A stretch of DNA of 64,000 bases, from assembly GCF_045984285.3 (NCBI RefSeq), contig NZ_JBJQIK030000002.1:620001-684000 (forward strand), in the 5' to 3' direction. The stretch's first letter is position 1. Every line of letters starts with the position of its first letter. A program made the translations under genes and the position numbers. The notes under the pieces are model-generated. The model was not told the DNA's origin. It worked only from the letters and a program-made list of their open reading frames with translations, and ran no database searches. The DNA comes from Rugamonas sp045984285 (GTDB lineage: Bacteria; Pseudomonadota; Gammaproteobacteria; Burkholderiales; Burkholderiaceae_D). Shown one piece after another: positions 8,314 through 17,167 of the stretch.

Positions 8314-9492
8314 TTAGAAAACAAAATCGACGCCGGCCGCGTACACGTTTACCGGCCCCTTGAACTGCGGCGTCGCCTTGATAAAGCCGCCCGCACCATC
8401 GCGGGGGCGGATATGGTCGACCTGCAGCTTGAGTGCCGCCGATTTTGCGAAGTCCCAGCGCAGCCCGAGCGCATAGTCGCGCTGCTGTGGCGCCTTGGTC
8501 GCGTTATTCGCCGGCGACGCGGCGGGCAGGCCGTCAAAGCTGCGTGGCACGTCCTGCCGCGAGTAGGAGTGCATGAAGTAGGGGGTCAGCTGGCCGTAGC
8601 GGTAGCCCAGCTGGGCGTACCAGGACGTTGTGTCCGGCACTGCGCGCGAATTGATCTTCTTCTTCGCGTATTCCGCCTGCAGCAGCACATTCTTGTAGTC
8701 CAGTCCGAAGCCCAGCGAATCGAATTTGCCATGCCGGTCGTAGGGATTGAGGGCGTCCGCTACATTGCCGAAGCCGGCATTGCGCAAGCCTGCCAGCAGC
8801 GTGATCAGCGGCACGGCATCGCGGAAGGAGAACCTGGCGTCGGTATGTCCGTAGCGGAAGGTGTAGGGGCCGTGCTCCGCCACCAGGTGCAGGGTCGTCA
8901 TGCGGTCGAAGTCAACGAAGGCGCCGTTCGGCACCGTTCGCTTGCCACGCCCCGTGTTCAGTTGCGCCGTGTAGGTGGTGTCGCCCACACTGCGCTGATA
9001 CAGCAGGTCGACGCCATCGATCGAGCCCACCGTGATCTGGCGGTACATGTCGCCTGGCGGCCGGATCATGAGATTGGCGTAGCCGACGTTGCGGAAATCG
9101 GAGATCAGGTAATTCGGCGGCGTGGTGCGCCCGAGCCGCACGCTCCAGTCCTCGTTCAGCTTATATTTCAGAAAGGCCCAGGTCAGTTCGGCGCCATAGG
9201 CGTCGGTAGCATTCTTGCTGACCAGCCCCTGGGCCACGGCAGACAGACGCTCAGTCAGCTGGAACGTGCCTTGGATGCCGAAATTGGAGTCCACGCCGGT
9301 CCGGAATTCTTTCTTGACCCCGGCGGCCTGGTTGTGCCGGATAAACTCGGCGTCCGCGGTGTCGCTGCGGGTCAGCGCGACCGTGCCGAAGCCGGTGATA
9401 TTGATGCGCGGGGTGTCGTCGCCGGCGTATGCCGGAAGAGCCAGGCTTGCCGACGACAGCAAGGCGAGACTGAGGAAGCTGCGGTGTTTCAT
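8314..9492 (-). CDS. Porin-like outer-membrane beta-barrel protein
   Basis: A 392-residue protein with a signal peptide (1-23, cleaved after AYA). Alternating strands follow and the chain ends VYAAGVDFVF, with the C-terminal Phe that is the recognition signal for outer-membrane barrels. Landmarks are ITGFGTVALT near the N-terminus, SVRLGRTTPPNYLISD in the middle and LGLRWDFAKSAALKLQVDHIRPRDG near the end (split here only for description). The same landmarks occur in the paralogue at 48615-49862. It is first in a minus-strand operon with the PstS-like protein and the chemoreceptor. The substrate is unknown. Ribosome site AAGGGAT. Confidence 0.88.
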   Translation of the reverse strand: MKHRSFLSLALLSSASLALPAYAGDDTPRINITGFGTVALTRSDTADAEFIRHNQAAGVKKEFRTGVDSNFGIQGTFQLTERLSAVAQGLVSKNATDAYGAELTWAFLKYKLNEDWSVRLGRTTPPNYLISDFRNVGYANLMIRPPGDMYRQITVGSIDGVDLLYQRSVGDTTYTAQLNTGRGKRTVPNGAFVDFDRMTTLHLVAEHGPYTFRYGHTDARFSFRDAVPLITLLAGLRNAGFGNVADALNPYDRHGKFDSLGFGLDYKNVLLQAEYAKKKINSRAVPDTTSWYAQLGYRYGQLTPYFMHSYSRQDVPRSFDGLPAASPANNATKAPQQRDYALGLRWDFAKSAALKLQVDHIRPRDGAGGFIKATPQFKGPVNVYAAGVDFVF

Positions 9493-9579
9493 TTCATCCC
9501 TTTGTGTCAGTGTTGGAATCGTTTTGTGCTGCCATTATTGGAGCGATGGCTGCCGCCCCTCGGACAAGAAACTGTCGAA

Positions 9580-9605
9580 TTCCTGCCAAACTGCAATGGC
9601 AGGAA
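9580..9605. promoter_or_regulatory. Inverted repeat in divergent promoter region
   Basis: TTCCTGCC and GGCAGGAA are separated by ten bases, between the divergent porin gene (start 9492) and the secreted protein gene (start 9738). It could be an operator for either gene or a hairpin in a leader. No other clear signal was seen in this 245-base gap. Confidence 0.4.
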
Positions 9606-9737
9606 CTTGCTGTTGCAATGCTGCCGCGATGGCAGAAAACACAGGTGCGGATGGCATATCCGCGCCGGCGCCCCGGGGCATACTCGGACCGCACGCACGT
9701 GCCCGACCAGGACCTTTGCCATGAAAGGAAGAACTCC

Positions 9738-10439
9738 ATGAATGCCAGAAAATGGCGGTACGCGGCAGCTGCCGCACTGCTGCTGCCCGCCAGCCTGTAC
9801 GCCCAGGATGCGGCGCCCGATATCTCGCCGCCGCCGTCGGTGCAGGTGAAGGGCGTGCGCGATCCGGCGCTGATGCCGTATGCGGACCTGGTGATGATGC
9901 GCCGGGTGTTTGCGGACGCCGCCATGCCGGCATCGATCCTGCCGGCGCTGCGCGTGACCGGGCGCAGCAGCGGGGAGCCCGTGCCGGGCCTGGCAGTCGT
10001 CCTGGCCGCGCGCGACGCTGTGCTGCCGGTGCCGCTGGAGGCGGGATTCGCGCTGCTGCGGCAACTGCCGGTGAGCGATGATGCCGAAGCCGAGTTCCGG
10101 TCCAATCAGCGCAAGGGCAGCTTGCGCATGGAACTGCTGCTGACCGTGGCGCTGGAGAATCCGCGCCGCTTTCCGGCCGGTGAGCTGGGGCGCGCCATCG
10201 ATGATGGCAACCGGGTGCGCGCCACGGTCCTGCCGTGGTACCTGCGCCTGCTGGCGCCGCGCTTCAGCGAGGTGGCGGTCTGCTTTGCCGCACCGGGCGC
10301 GACGGTGAGCGTGGCGGGGGTGCCACGGGTGGCCGAGCCGGACCATGGCAGCCACTGCCTTGCGCTGCGGCCGCAGGAGAACGATGCAGCGGCGCTGATC
10401 GAAACCGATACCGCGCCGCTGTACCTGCAATTACGCTGA
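9738..10439 (+). CDS. Secreted protein, family shared with 20878-21633
   Basis: A 233-residue protein with a signal peptide (1-22, cleaved after YAQ). The ATG at 9738 has AAGGAAGA upstream; the frame is open further upstream but this start alone gives a signal peptide. It contains DPALMPYADL, LRVTGRSSGEPVPGL and EFRSNQRKGSLRME. The protein at 20878 has DPDWKRYPAF, LRFRLFTRDGALPPG and EILSNQRRGSTRW in the same order, so the two are distant paralogues of one unrecognised secreted family. No enzyme motif is visible. Its stop lies 16 bases from the convergent DJ-1 gene. Confidence 0.8.
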   Translation: MNARKWRYAAAAALLLPASLYAQDAAPDISPPPSVQVKGVRDPALMPYADLVMMRRVFADAAMPASILPALRVTGRSSGEPVPGLAVVLAARDAVLPVPLEAGFALLRQLPVSDDAEAEFRSNQRKGSLRMELLLTVALENPRRFPAGELGRAIDDGNRVRATVLPWYLRLLAPRFSEVAVCFAAPGATVSVAGVPRVAEPDHGSHCLALRPQENDAAALIETDTAPLYLQLR

Positions 10440-10455
10440 ACCGCCGCCGCTACAC

Positions 10456-11595
10456 CTAGCGGCGCTTGCGCGCGTACTCGAAAGCGTAGGCGACGCCGTC
10501 TGCCGTCGCACTGCCATACGCCGTTTCGATCCGGTCCAGGACACTGTCAAAGGGATCCTCTGCCGGCGCGTCGGGCACGGCGGGCAGCAGCCGCTGCGGT
10601 GGGCTGGCCGGTTTCGGGGCGGCGAAGGTCAAGCCGTTGCGCGTCCTGAAGCTGGTGCCGGGTGCCAGGGCGTACGCCTGGCTGCGGCCGGTGCGCGAGA
10701 AGGCATCCATGGTGAGCGCGAGGGCCACATCATCCACGCCGGAATCCACCGGCACGCCGACTGCCTCGTTGCGGTGAAACCATCCATTCAGGTAGAAGGT
10801 GGCAGCGTAAGCGCGCAGATTGACCCCGAAGCGGGGAATGAACATTTCGCTGTTGTGGCGCGCGCTCCAGTCGCTGATGCCGTAACGCGAGGCGACGCGG
10901 CGCGCGCGCTCGGTGCCTGCAATCGCTTCCACCAGCGCGATCGAGGTGGGCAGGGCCGCGCTGATCCCGGCGCTCGATACCAGGCTGCCATCCACGACAT
11001 AGCGCTGGTTTTTCAGCCACTGGGTATCGGGATATTCGGTTTGCCGTATGTCCTCGGTAAACCAGTGCGCGGTGGCGCGGCGTCCTTTCAGCAGGCCGCT
11101 CTGCGCCACGACCAGGCCGCCATCGCAGATGCTGACGATGGTGGCGCCTTTGTGGCCCTGGGCGGCGATCCATGCCAGCAAGGCCGGATCGCGCCGCTGC
11201 ACCACGGCGGGCACGATGACGTAGTCGGCTCCCTCCGGATAGCGGGTGTCGAAGTCGGCGGCGCTGGCCGACGGCATCAGTTGCAGCGTGGTCGGGCGCA
11301 TGATGACGGGCCCGGGCCGGATCCCCAGGGCATGCACCTCGGCGACGTCCGCATCGCTCAGTATGCTGTAGGGGATGATGAAATCCGTCATTTCGGTGCC
11401 CCCGTTTTCGCCAATGACGGCAACCACGGGGCGCTCGCGCCCGAAGCGGTTCTGGTACGGCGGCAGCTGCTGCGGGACGGCGCCGCTGTCCAGCCGTGCT
11501 GCGGGCGCTGCCTCATTCCTGCCGCGGGCATGGGCAAGGACGAGGAAGGTGCTCAGCAGCAGGCATAACACCGCGCCGGTTTTTAACACAGGCAT
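10456..11595 (-). CDS. Exported DJ-1/PfpI-family protein
   Basis: A 379-residue protein beginning with a hydrophobic signal segment (about 7-23). The DJ-1/PfpI fold covers about 55-235, with the nucleophile region SICDGG (Cys157) and then RRATAHW, matching SICTGA and RATTHW of GlxA regulators. The DNA-binding half of GlxA proteins is absent; the C-terminal 130 residues are of unknown fold. The start at 11595 is chosen for its strong ribosome site GGAGG. DJ-1 relatives include amidases, glyoxalases and regulators; the activity here is unknown. Two GlxA genes lie directly upstream, which suggests a common origin. Confidence 0.82.
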   Translation of the reverse strand: MPVLKTGAVLCLLLSTFLVLAHARGRNEAAPAARLDSGAVPQQLPPYQNRFGRERPVVAVIGENGGTEMTDFIIPYSILSDADVAEVHALGIRPGPVIMRPTTLQLMPSASAADFDTRYPEGADYVIVPAVVQRRDPALLAWIAAQGHKGATIVSICDGGLVVAQSGLLKGRRATAHWFTEDIRQTEYPDTQWLKNQRYVVDGSLVSSAGISAALPTSIALVEAIAGTERARRVASRYGISDWSARHNSEMFIPRFGVNLRAYAATFYLNGWFHRNEAVGVPVDSGVDDVALALTMDAFSRTGRSQAYALAPGTSFRTRNGLTFAAPKPASPPQRLLPAVPDAPAEDPFDSVLDRIETAYGSATADGVAYAFEYARKRR

Positions 11596-11834
11596 GATCA
11601 TTTCCTCCACGATATTGATGAGGAAGCGATTATGTTGCCCGCGCCCGGGGGGCGTCGGACAAAGACCCCTGATGCCCTGCCAAAGTGGGGCAGCCGGTGC
11701 GGGGTGAGCATTAGCAAGTAAGTGCGGAATATCAAGGCAAAAATGCCGAATTTCCGGATAATTTCCGCCGGTTTTCTGCCACGGCTGCAGCGCTTCGCTA
11801 CAATGGGCAATCCACCTAGCCAGCCAGCAATCCC

Positions 11835-12884
11835 ATGTGCATCAGTTCTGCAGAGCAGCTTCCCCATCGCGTTGTCGTCGTCGCGTTTGCTCCCGTGCAA
11901 ATGCTCGATGTCAGCGGACCCCTGGACGTTTTCAGCATGGCCAATGTGTTCGCTGCGGAGGATGGCTTGCCGCCACCCTATGAACTGGTGCTGGCCGCCC
12001 CGCAAGCCGGGCTGGTTGCCACCACATCCGGCGTCGCCTTGCAGGCGACCCATGCGCTGTCCGACCCCGGGCTGGCGGCCGACACCTTGCTGCTGGCCGG
12101 TGGGCCTGGCGCGCGCCAGGCCGTGCGCGATGCCGGCCTGATCGCCGCACTGCGCGCCGTCTGCCAGGGCGCCGGGCGGGTCGGTTCAATCTGCACGGGC
12201 GCCTTTCCGCTGGCGGCCACCGGCTTGCTGGGCAAAGGCCGCGCCACGACGCACTGGGACCACTTCGATGAATTTGCCGGACTGTTTCCTGAAATCGAGC
12301 TGGACAGGAATGCACTGTTTGTAGACAGCGGGCCCTGCCACACGTCGGCCGGGATCTCGGCGGGTATCGATTATGCACTGGCGCTGCTGGAAGCGGACCT
12401 GGGCCGCGCCAGGGCCCTGCAGGTCGCCCGCGCGCTGGTGGTTTTCCTCAAGCGCCCCGGCGGGCAGGCCCAGTTCAGTGCGCCGCTCGCCGCCCAGGCC
12501 AGCGCGCCGGACCCGGACCGCTTTGCCGGCCTGAGCCAATGGATCATGGAGCATCTGGCGGCCGATCTGTCGGTGGAAGTGCTTGCCGAAAAAGTGGCGA
12601 TGAGCCCGCGCAATTTCGCGCGCCGCTTTGTCGAGAATATGAACGTGGCGCCTGCGAAGTATGTGGAGCGTCTGCGTGTCGATGCGGCGCGCCGCCTCCT
12701 CACCGAAGGGAATCTGTCGCTCGCCAGGGTGGCCGAACGCTGCGGCTTTGGCTCGGCAGAAACCATGCGCCTCGCGTTCAGGCGTCACGTCGACATTGCT
12801 CCGCACGACTTTCGGGCGCGCTTCCGTTCTACCCGCCGCTACGCGCCGGAACAGGACGGCACGGAAGCGGAAAGCACGGCCTAG
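11835..12884 (+). CDS. GlxA-family transcriptional regulator (DJ-1 plus AraC)
   Basis: A 349-residue regulator. The N-terminal DJ-1/PfpI domain (about 12-190) has SICTGAFPLAATG with Cys120. The C-terminal AraC/XylS domain (about 235-335) has two helix-turn-helix motifs, including VEVLAEKVAMSPRNFARRF and LARVAERCGFGSAETMRLAF. This family senses small molecules; some members control quaternary-amine use (GbdR, CdhR). The target is not known. It is convergent with the second GlxA gene, with 13 bases between stops. No good ribosome site precedes the ATG. Confidence 0.92.
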   Translation: MCISSAEQLPHRVVVVAFAPVQMLDVSGPLDVFSMANVFAAEDGLPPPYELVLAAPQAGLVATTSGVALQATHALSDPGLAADTLLLAGGPGARQAVRDAGLIAALRAVCQGAGRVGSICTGAFPLAATGLLGKGRATTHWDHFDEFAGLFPEIELDRNALFVDSGPCHTSAGISAGIDYALALLEADLGRARALQVARALVVFLKRPGGQAQFSAPLAAQASAPDPDRFAGLSQWIMEHLAADLSVEVLAEKVAMSPRNFARRFVENMNVAPAKYVERLRVDAARRLLTEGNLSLARVAERCGFGSAETMRLAFRRHVDIAPHDFRARFRSTRRYAPEQDGTEAESTA

Positions 12885-12897
12885 CGCGCGCGGGCGC

Positions 12898-13923
12898 TCA
12901 GGCGGCAAGCAAGGGCCGGGCAGGGGGACTGCCTGCACTTTGAAAGCGTGCGCGGAATTCTTCCGGACTGACATGGACGTGGAACGCGAACTCTGCCCGC
13001 ATGGCCGCGGTGGAGGCGAAACCGCAGCGTTGCGCGATACGGGCAATCGACAAGGTGCCGTCGCTGAGCATGCGCCGCGCGGCATCGACCCGCAGCATGC
13101 GCAGATAGCTGTGGGGCGTCACATTCATCGCCTGCTTGAAGCGCCGGGCAAAATTGCGCGGGCTCATTGCCATGTGGTCGGCCATCATGGTTACCGACAG
13201 GCTGCCGCCCAGATTGGCTTCCAGCCATGGTGTCAGCGCAGCGAACCGCTCGGCGTCTCCAGAGGCGACCTCAGCGGTAAGATGGGCGCTGAACTGCGAC
13301 TGGCCGCCCGGCCGTTTCAGGAACATCACCAGATCCCGTGCCACCTGCAGGGCAATCGAGCGGCCGAGATCATTCTGGATCATCGCCAGGGTGTAGTCGA
13401 TGCCCGCGGAAACACCGGCGGAGGTGTGGTATTTGCCATCTGCGATGAAGAGTGCGTCGCGCTCAATCAGGACCTGTGGGAAGCAGGCGGCAAACTCATC
13501 AAAGTGGGCCCAGTGGGTGGTCGCCCTGCGCTGGTTGAGTTCACCGGTTGCCGCCAGCGCAAACGCGCCGGTACAGATGCTGGAGATGCGCGGGCTGCGG
13601 TGGCACAGGCGGCCCACCACGTCCACCAGCTGCGGGTTGCGGGGCATGGCGCGCGCGCCCGGTCCGCCCGCCAGCATCAGGGTGTCGGCCGCCAGGTCGG
13701 GCCGCAACAGATCGCAGCTTGCGTTGAGTGCGATGCCGCTGGTGGTTGCGAGGGGCAGGCCGGCCGGTGTGGCGAGCTCGATCCGGTAGGGCGCGCTGCG
13801 CCCCAATGCCATGGCGGCCGTGTTGGCAGCCGTCAAGGCGTCGAGCGGGCCGCTGATGTCGAGCATTTGCGCCGGAGGGAAAGCGGCAATAACGATAAGG
13901 TGTGGTTTCATTCGGCGACTCAT
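12898..13923 (-). CDS. GlxA-family transcriptional regulator (DJ-1 plus AraC)
   Basis: A 341-residue paralogue of the gene at 11835. The DJ-1 domain has SICTGAFALAATG with Cys117 and RRATTHWAHFDEFA. The AraC domain at about 230-325 has SVTMMADHMAMSPRNFARRF and IARIAQRCGFASTAAMRAEF. The two proteins are convergent, similar throughout, and probably arose by duplication. The gene lies 11 bases after the di-haem peroxidase and may be co-transcribed with it and the lipoprotein at 15604. An ATG at 13911 is a possible alternative start. Confidence 0.92.
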   Translation of the reverse strand: MSRRMKPHLIVIAAFPPAQMLDISGPLDALTAANTAAMALGRSAPYRIELATPAGLPLATTSGIALNASCDLLRPDLAADTLMLAGGPGARAMPRNPQLVDVVGRLCHRSPRISSICTGAFALAATGELNQRRATTHWAHFDEFAACFPQVLIERDALFIADGKYHTSAGVSAGIDYTLAMIQNDLGRSIALQVARDLVMFLKRPGGQSQFSAHLTAEVASGDAERFAALTPWLEANLGGSLSVTMMADHMAMSPRNFARRFKQAMNVTPHSYLRMLRVDAARRMLSDGTLSIARIAQRCGFASTAAMRAEFAFHVHVSPEEFRARFQSAGSPPARPLLAA

Positions 13924-13934
13924 CCGCAGGCGGC

Positions 13935-15185
13935 CTATGGCTTTGTGCTGTGCTCGCCTTCCAGAACCGGGCCGGAAAGAGTGTGCAGAAACGCGGCAAG
14001 ATAGCGCATCTGGTCCGAGCTCAGCGCTACCGGCCGCAGCTCGCTGCGGCCTACCCGCGCAGGTGCGGCTTTGCGATAGTGTTCGATTACCTCATCCAGC
14101 GTCGCGAGCTGGCCGGCATGCATATAGGGCGCACGCAGCGCCACATTGCGCAGCCCCGGCGTCTTGAATGCGCCTTCCAGCAGGGGGCCGTCTTCGGCCA
14201 GGAAGAGCAGTTCCGTGCATTGATCGGCTGGACGGTCGCTGTGCGGCCCCTGGCAGTTGAATTCATCCTGCCGCAGCCTGGGTACGCCATTGCGCCGTCC
14301 GGCCGCCTGCGCCGCCGGGCCATGCGGGGCAATGCCGGTATTATGGAATTGCTGGTCGGTGAGCAGCGGCCCGTTGTGGCAGGTCACGCAGCGGCCGGCG
14401 CCGATGAAAATGCGCAGTCCACGCATCTCGTCCGTCGTCAGCAGCTGGCCTGCGGCCGGGTCGCCCGCTGCCAGTGCCGCCAGGTAGCGATCCAGCCGCG
14501 ATTCACCGTAGCGCAGTGTCTTCTCATAGGCGGCGATGGCCTTGCCGATATTGGCCAGCACCCCCGATACCTGTAGGCGCGTCGCCTCCGGAAGCGTCAG
14601 CCAGGCCTGCTGTTGCGCAGGCGTGCCGAACGGTCCGGCATCGGCTGGCAAGGGGGGCAATACGGGAAGCGCACCGAACAGCACCTCATATTCCTGGCGA
14701 TAGTGCCGTTGCATGAGGCGGGCCAGCGCCAGGCGGTTGCTGCCATGCTCCGCCGGATCTTCCAGCGGGCCGACGGCCTGCGCCCATAGGCTATCCTTGC
14801 GGCCATCCCAGAACAGGAAGGGCGCGTGTCCTGCGAACGGCACGGGCATGGTGCGCCGCATACCGGTGGCGACGCCCTGCGCCAGTGCGCGGCCGTCCTG
14901 GAACTGCTTGCCCGGATCGTGGCAGCTCGCGCAGGACACCGCGCCGTTGCTGCTCAGGCGCTGGTCGAAGAACAGCCGCTTGCCCAGCGCGATGGCCGCG
15001 GGCTCGGCCTCGACCCGGTTGGACGGATCATTGGGGACAGCGGGCAAGCGGCTGAGCTGCAGCGTAGCGAGGATGGCGCGTTCCTGGCTGCTCCACGCGG
15101 CATCGGAAGCGGGGAGCGCAAACGCCAGACCGGCTGCGAGAGTGGCGGCGGTTAGCGCAAGGGCAATCCAGCGGCTGCAGTTCAT
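13935..15185 (-). CDS. Di-haem cytochrome c peroxidase / MauG-family protein
   Basis: A 416-residue exported protein with a signal peptide (about 1-30). Two haem c sites are present: CASCH (85-89) and CVTCH (266-270), as in bacterial cytochrome c peroxidases and MauG relatives. The sequence between contains GKRLFFDQRLSSN and FLFWDGRKDSLW, typical of the family. The protein would reduce peroxide or oxidise a protein or metal centre in the periplasm. Its ATG overlaps the stop of the lipoprotein gene (ATGA, 15182-15185), so the two are translationally coupled. It is somewhat longer than classical CcpA (about 330 residues). Confidence 0.92.
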   Translation of the reverse strand: MNCSRWIALALTAATLAAGLAFALPASDAAWSSQERAILATLQLSRLPAVPNDPSNRVEAEPAAIALGKRLFFDQRLSSNGAVSCASCHDPGKQFQDGRALAQGVATGMRRTMPVPFAGHAPFLFWDGRKDSLWAQAVGPLEDPAEHGSNRLALARLMQRHYRQEYEVLFGALPVLPPLPADAGPFGTPAQQQAWLTLPEATRLQVSGVLANIGKAIAAYEKTLRYGESRLDRYLAALAAGDPAAGQLLTTDEMRGLRIFIGAGRCVTCHNGPLLTDQQFHNTGIAPHGPAAQAAGRRNGVPRLRQDEFNCQGPHSDRPADQCTELLFLAEDGPLLEGAFKTPGLRNVALRAPYMHAGQLATLDEVIEHYRKAAPARVGRSELRPVALSSDQMRYLAAFLHTLSGPVLEGEHSTKP

Positions 15186-15604
15186 GATTCTGGCAGAACC
15201 ACGTTGAAGGTCACATTATCCGCGCCATTAGCGCCGCTGATCGCCAGCTTGATCTCCCACCAGCCGGACATGCTGAATTTCATGCCCTCGATCAGGTAAT
15301 GGCCGTTGCCCAGTTCACGGGTCACGCGGGGCTGGGTCGGCAGGCCGTGATGGTGCTGCGGCATGCCGCCGTCGATCTTTACCTGGGCACCCAGCACCGG
15401 CTGGCCGTTCGGCTGCGTCAGTTTCAGGTCCCAGGCGTGCAGTTTGTTCAATGTAATGGGGACGGCGAGCGATGTCAGCTCGGCGCGATAGTGCGCTTGC
15501 GCAGTAGGCCGCGCCAGGGATAAATCCAGGTCGCGCGGCGGGGCCATGCAGCCGGCAAGCAAGGCGGCTGCGAGGAGCGGCAGTAAACGGAACAAGGGAT
15601 TCAT
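15182..15604 (-). CDS. Lipoprotein with FixH/YtkA-like domain
   Basis: A 140-residue protein with a lipobox (LLAGC, Cys19). The mature domain is all-beta: VPITLNKLHAWDLKLTQPNG, then GGMPQHHHGLPTQP, then SMSGWWEIKL. This fits the FixH/YtkA-like fold found in proteins linked to copper or redox handling. The HHHG segment could bind metal. The start at 15604 is chosen because it gives a lipoprotein signal; the frame runs further upstream without one. It overlaps the di-haem peroxidase gene by four bases, so the pair probably works together in the periplasm. Confidence 0.8.
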   Translation of the reverse strand: MNPLFRLLPLLAAALLAGCMAPPRDLDLSLARPTAQAHYRAELTSLAVPITLNKLHAWDLKLTQPNGQPVLGAQVKIDGGMPQHHHGLPTQPRVTRELGNGHYLIEGMKFSMSGWWEIKLAISGANGADNVTFNVVLPES

Positions 15605-15817
15605 GGTTTGTCGCCTGCCTCGGAGGGCGGTAGTTAGCAGGCCTGCAGTATCGCGCGCCGTAGTTCCTTGCATCGGACAAGCTGCCCGGTTTTTCTGCCA
15701 AGCCTTCCGGTGGGCGTCATGGTGGACTACAAGCATCCCCTGAACCTTGCCTGCAAGGGACTTGGCTGGTCTGCGCGTCGCCGTGCGCCGCGCCACCAAA
15801 GCTGAATGTGTCCGCTG

Positions 15818-15840
15818 CCGGCGTGACCGGGTCACGCCGG
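15818..15840. terminator. Perfect 23-base palindrome after the DUF819 gene
   Basis: Eleven-base arms CCGGCGTGACC and GGTCACGCCGG around a single G, 22 bases beyond the stop of the minus-strand gene at 15862. There is no T-run, so it is either a factor-dependent terminator or 3'-end stabiliser, or an operator. The rest of the 257-base gap 15605-15861 shows no gene. Confidence 0.45.
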
Positions 15841-15861
15841 GGTTTGTCCCTTGCGATCAGA

Positions 15862-17136
15862 TCAGGCGCCCGTCAACATGCGCAGCAGTTGCCCGGCCAG
15901 CCAGCCGCCATAGGTGCCAAGGGCGTACCCGAGCACGGCAAGCAGCACGCCCACGGGCGCCAGTGCCGGATGGAAGGCGCTGGCGACCACCGGCGCGCTG
16001 GCTGCGCCGCCGATATTGGCCTGGCTGCCGACCGCCATGTAAAACACCGGTGCCTTGATCAGCCAGGCAACGCCGAGCATGAGCGCGCCGTGGAAGCTGA
16101 TCCAGATCAGGCCCAGCGCAAACAGTTCCGGGTCGGAGAAGATGGCGTGCAGGTTCATCTGCATGCCGATGGTCGCCACCAGGATATAGATGGCGATGGA
16201 GCCCACCTTGGATGCGCCAGCGCCCTCGAGCTTCCTGGCCCGCGTAAACGAGAGGAGCAGGCCGAAGGTCGTCGCCAGCACCGTCACCCAGAAAAAGTTC
16301 GCTGTCAGGCTGAAGCGCTCGAGATAAGGAGCATGGGCCTTGATGAAGGGCACGATGTAGCCGGTCATCCAGTGCGCGAGCGCGGTGGCGCCCAGGCCAT
16401 AGGCCAGGATGAGCAGCATGTCGTAGGAGCTGGTGATGCGCACGTTCTCCAGCTGGACTTTTTCGACGCGGACCCGCAGTTCATCAAGGGCCTGGGTATT
16501 GGCGCCACGCCAGGCGTCCAGCTTCGCGCTGCGGCCGGCCAGGAACAGCAGGAAGGCCATCCAGAGGTTGGCGCAGATGACATCGACCGCCACGAATTTG
16601 CCGAACACGTCCGCGCCCACGCCATAGACTTCCTTCATGGCCGCCTGGTTCGCGCCGCCGCCGATCCAGGCGCCTGCCGTCGTGGTCATGCCGCGCCAGA
16701 TCGCATTCGGGCCGGCCGGATTCAGCACGGTAGGATCGAAAAGGCCCACGATGGAGAGCGCGAGCGGTGCGCCCAGAATGACGCCGGCCGTGCCGGTCAG
16801 GAACAGCAGTATGGCCTTGGGGCCGAGCCGCACAATCGCACCCAGGTCGCAGGCCAGCGTCAGCAGGACCAGGGCCATCGGCAGCAGGTAGTCGCGTGCC
16901 ACCGGGTAGAGGCGGGAGCTCTCGCCGTCGATGATGCCGAAGGTATTCAGCAGGCCGGGAATGAAATAACACAGCAGCAGGGATGGCACCACGGCGTAGA
17001 AACGGCGCCAGGCGGGGTGCGGCGAGCGTTCACTGCCGAGCACCAGGGCCAGTATGACGATCAGGATGCCGAGGACCACGGGGTCCGAGGTGATCAATGC
17101 AGTGTTCAGTTGTTCGCTTCCGTCTGGTGCTGGCAT
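15862..17136 (-). CDS. DUF819-family integral membrane protein
   Basis: A 424-residue protein with about ten to eleven hydrophobic helices, such as VVLGILIVILALVLGSE, AILLFLTGTAGVILGAPLAL and FLLFLAGRS. The segment GAWIGGGANQAAMKEVYGV is characteristic of the DUF819 (YjcL-like) family, whose substrate is unknown. It starts 31 bases after nhaA on the same strand, so both may be in one operon and this protein could also concern ion or solute balance. The ATG at 17136 has GGAACG upstream. Confidence 0.87.
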   Translation of the reverse strand: MPAPDGSEQLNTALITSDPVVLGILIVILALVLGSERSPHPAWRRFYAVVPSLLLCYFIPGLLNTFGIIDGESSRLYPVARDYLLPMALVLLTLACDLGAIVRLGPKAILLFLTGTAGVILGAPLALSIVGLFDPTVLNPAGPNAIWRGMTTTAGAWIGGGANQAAMKEVYGVGADVFGKFVAVDVICANLWMAFLLFLAGRSAKLDAWRGANTQALDELRVRVEKVQLENVRITSSYDMLLILAYGLGATALAHWMTGYIVPFIKAHAPYLERFSLTANFFWVTVLATTFGLLLSFTRARKLEGAGASKVGSIAIYILVATIGMQMNLHAIFSDPELFALGLIWISFHGALMLGVAWLIKAPVFYMAVGSQANIGGAASAPVVASAFHPALAPVGVLLAVLGYALGTYGGWLAGQLLRMLTGA

Positions 17137-17167
17137 GGCGTTCCGATAGCTGATGAAAGTGGCAATA

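Noticed and set aside
7552..9741. A 729-codon plus-strand frame across the chemoreceptor, PstS-like and porin genes
   Set aside because: It lies opposite three recognisable genes with ribosome sites; its His/Arg/Gly-rich product has no known features.
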